A DNA stretch of 64,000 bases from the NCBI GenBank assembly GCA_947359465.1, contig OX375878.1:74506416-74570415 (forward strand), read 5' to 3'. The position numbers and the translations under genes are program-made. Below, piece after piece: positions 55,579-64,000 of the stretch. This DNA is from Metellina segmentata (lineage: Eukaryota; Arthropoda; Arachnida; Araneae; Tetragnathidae). The notes beneath the pieces are model-generated. The model ran no database searches, was not told the DNA's origin, and saw only the letters and a list, made by a program, of their open reading frames with translations. Numbering within the stretch: position 1 is the first letter of the stretch; the number at the start of each line of letters is the position of its first letter.

Positions 55579-58576
55579 GAGACAATAATTAAAAAAGTAA
55601 GAAATCAATGCGTCCTGCATTGATCCTCAAGGCACCCTTGCATTAATTTATAACCAGCCGGCATATTCAAACAATTGAGGAATGTAGACCTCACCCGTAA
55701 TTGTTTGGCGCCCAGGAAGATGCTCGTGGTACACAATACTGGCATAAGTTCACCACAAAGCATAAGCTCTAAAGAGCTTATGGGCTTTGTGCCCCGTAAG
55801 AGGTGCAGTGAAGCCTTTGGTAATGGGGAATCGGATCTTTCGTTGACAACCAATAATGTGTCCTCTTATTGCTGGAGAAGTGGATTCACGCTTACAATAA
55901 ATCCGAAAATAGTTCATTTTTATGACGAGATAAACGAGGAGCAGATGGTTAGGCTTTGATGTTTATTGCGTTGTAACAAATCGTGTGGAACCAACGCCTC
56001 CTATAACAAAAGAGGCGTTGGTGGAACCCACTGACTGAATTTCCAAAAGTTAGTGCAGATGCAAGCAGATGGTTTCTCCACTTCAAATCTTTGTCATTAA
56101 TTTCAAAGAGCGTCCAAGTGGTGCATCTTGCTTGAAAACAATCTTAACTGGAAAATAATTTGTCACCTTAATGTGATGCTATTTGTTACATCATTGCTTC
56201 CAAATGCAATGCATATCTTTCGACATGCATGGGACATTTTTATAGAATTCGAATTCAGAAAAAGCAAAATTTAATAACGTTAGGTTTAACAGACAGTTCG
56301 AAAATCTCTTGCAATTCAACAAAAACCAAATAAATGCTGTGGAACTTTCCTAAATGAAAGATTCATACTCGAACTTTACGACGCATCCAAAAATGTGAAA
56401 ATTTTCAAATTTATTCAATTGCAGCGATCTCTTTCTCCTGATCGTACTGGTTTCCTGATGGGAATGGGAATACAAGTGTGAGAACGGCTTTGAAGTAAGA
56501 GTCAGGCCCTTCTCGAGCACGAAACAAATTGGAAGGACCATATTTTTGTACGTTATCCCACTAGATGGCAGCACTATGATAACGGCAAACCAAAGAAGCA
56601 ATATTTCAGAGTAGTACTCTGGATTATTCCAAACTTTTTCGGGAATAACGCTCCTTTTTTCGAGTATATAACTTTATCAACGCCAAGGGACGAAAATCAA
56701 ACACAACAAAACGGTGATTTTGTGTTTCAACCAATTGAATAAACTAAATCTGAAAAAATAGAAAATGGTTTTGCTTTCTGACAGCTGTAGTATAAGCAGT
56801 GGTAGACGACAAGTCCCCCAATAAATCGAGAAATTCCCGTGAGATTGATGCTTCCCTAAGCTGGTATGTCTTTTCATAAAAACAAGTAAAAATAATGTGT
56901 CCCAAGACGAGAAGAATTTATTTTTACAGTAATTCAAATATTTCTCCAATTGTTTGACGCTAGAAGTCAATCATTGTTAACTTCAAACCTTCTCGTCATC
57001 GATGTACAATCAAAATCATTCAACAGGAAAGGGTGTTAGTTCCATGGTATTCTTCATTGCATTATTCTAGTCAAATCACTGGGGACAGTTTTGTAATATA
57101 TTTTGCTAACATTCAGTCAATCAATATTTGATAAACACAAACGAAAATCTTCCACAAGATGATGAATGTTACTTATGATTTGTTACTAAGTAACCTAATT
57201 GATACAACCTTACAAATAATCAAAATGTCATCTTTACATTTAATGTTTCAAAGTTCTTCTACTCTAAAACCGGTAGATGATTACATTTTACGGACCGATC
57301 ATTCGTATTTATCCGTCAATGAGTACACGTTTAACTTAGCAGACTCGATTTCATGTGGGGCATTTTTATTAAATCTCTTTTCAGGCAAAACAAAATTGAG
57401 CAATCCATTCTCTTTCAGCAGTAACTTCATTCCACACACTAACGGAAAAAATTAGTGATAGAGAAATTTTAGTAAAACATGGATAAAACTTTCTGCAAAA
57501 GAGTAAAAAACAAAATAATTTTTATCTAATATTTTTGAAAATTCGGCTATTAAATTTTAAAGGTATCCAAACTGAATAAAATACAATGGTGCAGTTATAT
57601 TAAAATATCAAACATACTTACAATGGACTTTATGCTGGAGCATGCGAGTTCGAACTCGTAATTCATGTTATGATTTCATTTCCGTGTTTATTTATTTACG
57701 CGTGCAACTTTTTCCGACCACGTTTTAAGATATTTTGATTTTGTGTTTGACTAGAATTAGAATTATAGCTTGAAATAACGAAACAAATTGATTTTTCGAG
57801 CAGAGTTCGTGAGTTTCGGAGCAGTCGTTGTCATGTAACTATGCAGTTTTAATGTCTTGTTTGGTTTAGTAGTTTTGAATGCCTTTGTAGCTACTACATG
57901 CCCTATTTCGCAATACAGTCCATTTTAGAATTTTGTAAGACACTTGGGTCCTTATGTAGAATCAACCGGCTTACAATGCAATCTATTATACTTATCTCAA
58001 CTTCACAGGAACTTCTTTTACACGAGTAACGAAAGAATCGGCTTTCATGAATGAAAACAATTGACTTATCCCACTGTACCTGTGAAATCGAATTTGTAAG
58101 TCAATAACGTCCACAGTTATATATCCAGTCGTAAAAGTGTGCTCCTGGTTCAATCGGTAGTAAAGCATGAAATTGACGACTGCTTTCATTTACTTTTCTG
58201 ACGTAAACTTTTACGTTTACTTAATCTCCAGCGAGAAATTACGAGCAGAGCATCGGTTTTTAACCCTTCGATACGGGACACCTTCTGGCTGGAACGGGTT
58301 ATTCAAAATAATTGGGGACCTTTGGTGGGGAAATGGTAATAAATGTATCCGGATCTTTGCACTCGGTGCTATACGGCAATGTTTCCCGAACTGTGTGGCA
58401 ACCCAAGGGGTGTGTAAGAACTTTTTAACAAAAATATTTCTGAAAATGACTTTGTGTGAGACATGGGCATATTTTCTAACTAAAATCCAAACACGAGAAT
58501 GATTGTTACAAAATGTCAATTACTTGTATTAAAAATAAGTGATGTACTGGAGTTTTTTCATTTGTTAAAAGAGTAA
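55579..58576. other. No recognised gene
   Basis: ORFs up to about 110 codons on both strands (for example 55675-55959 plus, 57159-57455 plus, 58167-58502 plus). None has a domain I recognise and they overlap opposite-strand ORFs. Confidence 0.35.
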
Positions 58577-59540
58577 TCTCTACTATTATAAAAGGAAGCG
58601 TTTGTCTGCGCGTTTGCGTGTGTGGACTGTCCTGACGAATCCATGATATTTACACAGGTAATCCGAATTTTTTGCGATTTTTCTATCACGCCCGAATTTT
58701 AAAATTCAATCTGAACATTTAAAAATTAATTTAATTTAATTTAATTATTATTTTTTTCCTTAGAATGGCAACACCTTAAAGATATGACAGATTCTAAATT
58801 TATTTTTTTAGTGCTTCCGTTTGATTTTGCGGAGGAACGCTTTCAGCCGAAAACAAACAACTAAAAAGTTTTAACTGGAGTTATATAGCTATTTTTTCTA
58901 TCCCCTAAATTGTTTAAGACAGAGTAAAAAATTTCAACGGATTTGAAATCTGCGGAAAATTTCACATTAGAACGATACTTAAAAATATGATTTTCTTTAA
59001 ATAAAGAATTTTTTAATTGTAACTTTTATGCTTTTTTCCATTTTTATGAATATTTTGTTAATGTTTCTGTGTATGTTTTTAACTTTTTGAAAGTATAGGG
59101 ATAGCTTTCAAGATGCCACAGCCTCCCTAAAAAAAGACAAAAATGTCTTAAAACACAACAGCGAGACGCTTTCAAGTCAGTCATACCCGCTTCTGTTATT
59201 CCAACATAGACAGAGAAGAGGATTTGAAATCTGCTGAAAATTTTACAACACATAACCTTATACATTTCATTTTCTTTTGATAAATAATTTTTCAATTGAA
59301 TATTTATATTTTCGCAAGAGATTGTGACGTCACGCCGATTGGATCTCTTCGTAATTCGAATTTGGACACATTTAACAATGAGCATTCCCCGTGGTGGCTG
59401 TTATCCAATCGGCTACGAATTCCCATTTAGTTTGCGAATCAAACCAAATTGGGATTCGTTGCAATCACCGGGTGTTAGCGGGCAGTGGTCACACCTGACC
59501 CCACGAAAAGAACTGTCATGGGCAACGCCGTGCTGGCTAG
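58577..59540 (+). mobile_element. Helitron, non-autonomous, both ends
   Basis: 5' end TCTCTACTATTATAAAAGG after an A; 3' end GGGCAACGCCGTGCTGGCTAG followed by T. Length is 964 bp. It shares TTCAACGGATTTGAAATCTG with the other copies. No Rep/helicase. Confidence 0.8.
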
Positions 59541-59875
59541 TTATAAAACAGATGTGCATGGGGGTGTATGTATGTGTGTATATTCTGTATACAAATCTAC
59601 ACCGTTTGACCAATCCACACTCAATTTGGTACACTTTTACTTCAGAAAACTGCGGAAAACATAATCTATTTCTTTCCTGTCTTCAGATCAATATGTAGCC
59701 ATGAAAATTGGCACACAGGTAGACCTAAAAGTGTCCCTCGAAGCCCCAGTTTTAAAATCTAAAGTTTGTTTTCCTGACAAGGAAGCATGTTCTACAAGGG
59801 TTGTGTATTTGAGTTAACACAGTGAAATGTCGCTGTCATATCTTAAACCCGAGCAACGCCCGGTTATTCAGCTAG
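59541..59875 (+). mobile_element. Helitron-like copy, second subfamily
   Basis: Shares AATCTACACCGTTTGACCAA with 42053-42665 and ends CGAGCAACGCCCGG..CAGCTAG at 59875. It abuts Helitrons on both sides. Confidence 0.7.
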
Positions 59876-60445
59876 TCTCTAATAATATAAAAGGAAGTGT
59901 TTGTTTGTTTGTCTGTTTGGGGCCGCAAAATTGTAACGATTCTATGGCACTTAGAGCAATGAGATTTGGCACACAGGTAGTCCAAATTATTTGCATTTTT
60001 TGGGTCGCGGCGAATTTCAAAAATTCAATCTAGAAGATTTTGAAATGAATTTAATAGTTTTATTCTCCATCGCTTTTTCAAACTTTTTCTTTTTCTTTTT
60101 CTACTTTTTCTACCCGTGTGACCTTTCAGTCAGGGTTTGGAATCATGCCAAGTTTTTTTCATCCGAAGTACGCGGAGAAAATTATTATTTTTTTTTCATT
60201 TCCGCTTTGATTTTGCACGGACGAATAAATTTCCAGCCAGGCAATAAATCTTTTGACTAAAATCAGTTCTTTTTTCTATCTCCTAGACTGAAGATAGAGT
60301 AAAAATTTCAACGGAAAATTTCAGTTTAGATTGATACCTAAAAATATGATTTACTTTAAATAAATAGTTTTTTAATTGAATATATCTTCAACGTATTTCA
60401 AATCTGCGGAAAATTTTACGCCTGATTAATACCTTACACCACGGG
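59876..60445 (+). mobile_element. Helitron, 5' part, tandem to previous
   Basis: 5' end TCTCTAATAATATAAAAGG starts at the base after CTAG of the previous copy. Same internal sequence as 13343-13905. The 3' end is not clear; it fades around 60445. Confidence 0.75.
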
Positions 60446-60516
60446 CACAGTTTACAATGAAACACCTGTGTGCTTAGCTGTCATTAAAGCCCTGCATCTC
60501 CTTCGTGTAGGGGGCC

Positions 60517-60775
60517 AGAGTAACCCAGATGGTAGAGTCCTGAATTAGCAATAGGAGGGTTGTGAGTGTTCGAAACTCGATCCAACGAAAGACATTGGGG
60601 GCTGGTGCTGGTCTTAAACTGGTGGTTTGTAGAGTGAAATGCCAGCTCAGGCACAGTCATCGTAATCTGACATGATTCGAATTACGAGGTGTTGTTCTCG
60701 GATATTTCCATTCAGTACTGATCCCACACCGTTGGCAGAAAAAGTTGTGTTGCTACACTACGACGTCAAAATCTT
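60517..60775 (+). repeat. tRNA-derived SINE copy 3
   Basis: tRNA-like head with AGTAACCCAGATGGTAGAG and GTGTTCGAAACTCGATCC, body CCAGCTCAGGCAC, tail GTTGTGTTGCTACACTACGA. Confidence 0.75.
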
Positions 60776-61379
60776 TCCTCTTCAACTTGAAAGTTCAAAG
60801 TACTTCAACTCTGATAAGTCTGCACGTGTCGTTTTGCGCCTTGAACTTCCCATTTAAATTCGGCTTATGCTCAAAGCACCTTCTGAAACCTTTTCACTCG
60901 ATTGCGTCATACAGAAGTGAGCACTGCCGCCAGTCAAGGTGGCGCCTGACATGCGCAGATGATCCTTGCGCATGATTTATAGACTAGCTTCTGTTGACGA
61001 GTTTACTTTGACCAGTCGTGTCCGTGGAAGGAAGTCAACAGTAGCTTGAGAAAGCAAATAGCTTTATTTCTGCAGACTGGCATGAATACAATGAATAATA
61101 ATTCCAATCATGTCGACGGCACTACACAATTGTTGAACGAATAGCATGGAGAAAACTATTACAAAATCGAAGTTTGTTGGGAGATACAGTACACACACAC
61201 ACACACAAATACATCAAACATATTTATACACTAACTACAACAGTTCAGCAGAAAATAAACGACGTCATCAATAGAATAAATTTATATAGAGCAGGTACGT
61301 ATCAACCATGATGAAATATCGAAGAACAAAATCCCCAACAGCTTCAAGGCAGTGCACTGTCTTGTCTGTTGCACTTGGA
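60776..61379. other. No gene recognised; (CA)n
   Basis: A short CA tract lies at about 61193-61207. Nothing else identified. Confidence 0.4.
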
Positions 61380-61702
61380 ACTTAAGATTAAGATACACTT
61401 TTGCACGATAGTTCGTTGTCGAATTCTTTTAATTTTTGTGGCCTCTCGGGGACACATCGTTGTTTGTAAGGACTTCACGAGCCTGAGGTACCCTCGGGAT
61501 CTTTTCTTTTTCCCGTGGCGTTTACTGCCTCTGGTAACTATGAAGATCGTGACCCCAGGATACCCAAGAAAACTTTCTTCAATCTTTCTTCTCTGCATCC
61601 TCTTTTACATTACTGACACTGTCAAAATTGTGTTTGGCACAGCATGGACAAATATGTTCCATGCGTCATAAAACCCAAAATCAACCAACCAACCAACCGA
61701 CT
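61380..61702 (+). repeat. Truncated LINE 3' end with (AACC)n tail
   Basis: Ends GTTTGGCACAGCATGGACAA to CATGCGTCATAAAACCC then AACCAACCAACCAACC, matching the hairpin-plus-tail layout of the LINE at 29977 and the tail at 40438. Upstream sequence is probably its degenerate coding/UTR end. Confidence 0.55.
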
Positions 61703-62057
61703 TATCAAATGATTTGTTAGTGCTGTAATTTTGTGATGTTTGAGATATTTTGATAACGAATAAAAATGTGCAAGATTTTTATGCCGATTTTAAATAGTTA
61801 GCCAATTTTCCTGCGAATAATTACGTTTGTTTTAAACCAAGACTCCCTTCACAGTTTCTAAGATTCTGCGAATCACCACGTACTGACAATTTCTACCTTG
61901 AAACGAGGTTTCCTTTGTCTGGCTACAATAATTGTATAGCTGCGAGGAAAATTATCAACCACGTTACTTTCAAATTGTGTAATAAATTACACTTTTTCTT
62001 TTAACATTAAAATTAACATTTTACTTAAATTTTTACGTCATCTTTTAATTTGTTTGA
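61703..62057. other. Nothing recognised
   Basis: AT-rich, no ORF of note. Confidence 0.4.
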
Positions 62058-62397
62058 GCCGACCAACCGGTATAGTGGTTAAGGTGTTAGCCTCTAGATC
62101 GGAAGGTTCCTGGTTCGAATCCGGGTACGGGCATGGATGTTTGTAAACGTATGGTGTAGAGGCGGCTGGTGCACCTTAAATCTGTCGTGGCCGAAAGTCC
62201 TCACGTTGGGTTGGTGTGGAAGTTTGGAGAGTGGGGTGCCAGTTCAGATGTTGCTTCGTCATCTGACCGTGGTTCAAAATTACGAGGTGTTGTCCTCGAA
62301 TCTTTCCCTTAAGGGACTGATTCCGAACCGTCGTCAATAGCCCGTTGTGTTGCTCTAGTACGACGTTAAATAAAATTACCATTACCATTACCATTTA
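62058..62397 (+). repeat. tRNA-derived SINE copy 4 (best preserved)
   Basis: Head 62058-62132 has a clear A-box (TAGTGGTTAAGGTG) and B-box (GGTTCGAATCC) in tRNA spacing. The body has GGTTGGTGTGGAAGTTTGGA; the tail has TCAATAGCCCGTTGTGTTGC, ACGACGTTAAATAAAATTACC and a terminal (ATTACC)n run. The acceptor stem (GCCGACC against TACGGGC) does not pair properly, so it is a tRNA-derived retroposon and not a tRNA gene. Confidence 0.9.
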
Positions 62398-64000
62398 ATT
62401 TGCTTGAACTCTTTCAACTAAGAATATTACAGTCAATGAATTTTCAGGGTTTTCACTCTTCCGGATATTTTAATATTATTTACAAGCATGAATAGGATCA
62501 CGTGAATCAAGCAGGTTTTGGTTACTTTACATTATTTAGCGTGCATTTTTTCATGTTCTATTGTTAAAAAAAGATATTTTATGCAAATCTTTGTGTTATA
62601 TGTGTTTATGTTGCTATGTAACAAAAATATCTGATCAATCTTATTTTTAAATAAAAAATTTATTTGATAAATATTTTTTGTACGTTGTTAGTAAAGGGGC
62701 CAATGTCCAATTTGGACTAATGTCCACTAATCGTTTCATGTAATGATGTATCAAAAAAGCACCACTGTCGTACCTGATCTGTGTGCCGATACATTCTGAA
62801 AGAATCAAAACATTGGAGAGCACTTTGTTAGTTGTTACCAAAAGCTTTTTAAATGGACGTTGAACCTGTTTCAACCAGGGCAGAATTTTAGATTTTAATT
62901 ACTTCAGTCTAAAAATACGAAAAACCAAATACGTTTCTACAAAAGAAAAATCTCAGAATGATGCAAAATCTAATTCGTAGAAATTCATCATTTAGTGACT
63001 CATGGTCAATAAAACTACGTTGCTTGGGACCAATTAAACACTCGACATATGGGCTGGACAGGAGTAAAGAGGAGTTCCGAAGCAAACGAGGCTTTGTGAT
63101 TCAAGGGGGGTGGAAAAAGGGTTGCCGACCACCTTCTGGACCGTCCGGAAACTGGGATTTCCTACAAGCTGAATGACCATTCCGAACCGCATTAGAATCT
63201 GAAAAGCACACAGACAGGGTCCATCCGGTGCTGATTGTCGTCGATGCATTCAGTTTCTCGCAGACAGAACACACTTTTATCTTTCCCTTATGGTAGGAAA
63301 CTGTGTCTTCCGCCATTTCCGTACCCTTGTTAGTTAGGGATTTGAATCACCATTTTCTCGGAGGTTCGGATTGCTCAGTTGTTTGATAAATCGGATGTTT
63401 CCTGTGGACGAGTGGGGAACATGTGGTTCAGTAATTGAATTGACTATTATTTGATTTCGGACGGGTGTTGAACATGACTTCGGTACGTTATTGGACAAGT
63501 GAAGATCGGAATTAATGGAAGCCGATTTCAGTCGCATGAAATTTTGGTCATCAGTACGTAGAATGTTTATAGGTTTATAAGTTGGTTTACAAGTAAAATA
63601 CACGTTTTGAGAAAACTGAGTGGAAAAATTCATTATCGGCTATATTCATAAGTCTCGAGTTAACCCGAGGATCAGTTGATCCGCCGGTCATAGTTAAAAC
63701 GCGGATCACCAAGAACCGTATTCTCAAACGTCGGGTTAAGTGATACGCGGATTTAAATGATACACTCGCTGTGATTGACTACTACCGTCTCCTCACGATC
63801 GAGTGATATCGTTTACATTAATTACACCGCCCGAATCTGTATTCATACTAATCAAGCGCGTACTTCGCGGCAGAATAGATTCCAAATTGTGATTTTAATA
63901 GAACGCAAACGGCATTTTAATTTATTCCACGACGAATTTGCATCTGCCATGGTCATATTCTACCGTTCGCGCTCTCATTGGGTTCTACTCTGGCGAGTCA
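62398..64000. other. No recognised gene; GC-rich right edge
   Basis: A minus-strand ORF at 63334-63633 (99 codons, starts MNFSTQFSQNVYFTCKPTYK) is not recognised. From about 63640 the sequence has short palindromic or repeated motifs (TTAACCCGAGGATCA, GGGTTAAGTGATACGCGG, TACTTCGCGG) that could be the end of a DNA transposon continuing past the window. Confidence 0.3.

Noticed and set aside
58370..58420. hAT terminal repeat (GTTTCCCGAACTGTGTGGCAACCC)-like sequence
   Set aside because: Resembles some hAT ends but no matching inverted end, target duplication or transposase was found nearby.
62058..62132. tRNA gene
   Set aside because: A- and B-boxes are present but the acceptor stem does not pair and the same head occurs with a conserved body and tail elsewhere; it is a SINE head.

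Overview
The window is AT-rich, intron-rich arthropod nuclear DNA. It has no bacterial-type operons, rRNA genes or CRISPR arrays. Its transposon mix (Tc1/mariner, a DD41D 'rosa-type' mariner, hAT, Helitrons, an I-like LINE with RNase H, a tRNA-derived SINE) and a mitochondrial-clan cytochrome P450 fit an arthropod. A chelicerate, probably a spider, is my best guess, but that is inference and not a sequence match.

The main host gene is a mitochondrial-type cytochrome P450 on the minus strand (gene A, 15726-37590). It has nine coding exons with canonical GT-AG junctions and compatible phases throughout, giving a 523-residue protein with every diagnostic P450 motif. Downstream on the same strand lies a second copy (gene B). 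Its first two coding exons (6477-6690 and 1550-1784) have the same coding lengths and phases as those of gene A, and the rest runs off the left edge. A + strand ORF of unknown function (9123-9908) sits between the two.

Transposons fill almost all the rest. Gene B introns hold two related Tc1 copies and a ~950 bp foldback element; one Tc1 and the foldback sit in the same (TA)n microsatellite. The A-B spacer holds a SINE, a Helitron, a hAT remnant and a tandem duplication. Gene A introns hold a near-intact 5.6 kb I-like LINE with a perfect 15 bp target duplication (intron 1), a Helitron (intron 2), a degenerate DD41D mariner (intron 4), a three-level Tc1/hAT/foldback nest (intron 5), and repeats headed by strings of small hairpins (intron 6).

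Right of gene A (about 38-64 kb) I find no recognisable host gene. This part holds a Harbinger-like foldback, several Helitrons (two abutting head to tail), LINE 3' tails, SINEs, two loci of a regularly spaced palindrome (GACGAGATATCTCGTC), and a 13-copy tandem array with an exact 312 bp period. Part of the 312 bp monomer is recognisably the 3' tail of the local SINE.

No new defence or metabolic system is evident. The most noteworthy observations are structural: the SINE-seeded satellite, the palindrome array, the hairpin strings, a hairpin shared by different LINE 3' tails, and the datable transposon nest.
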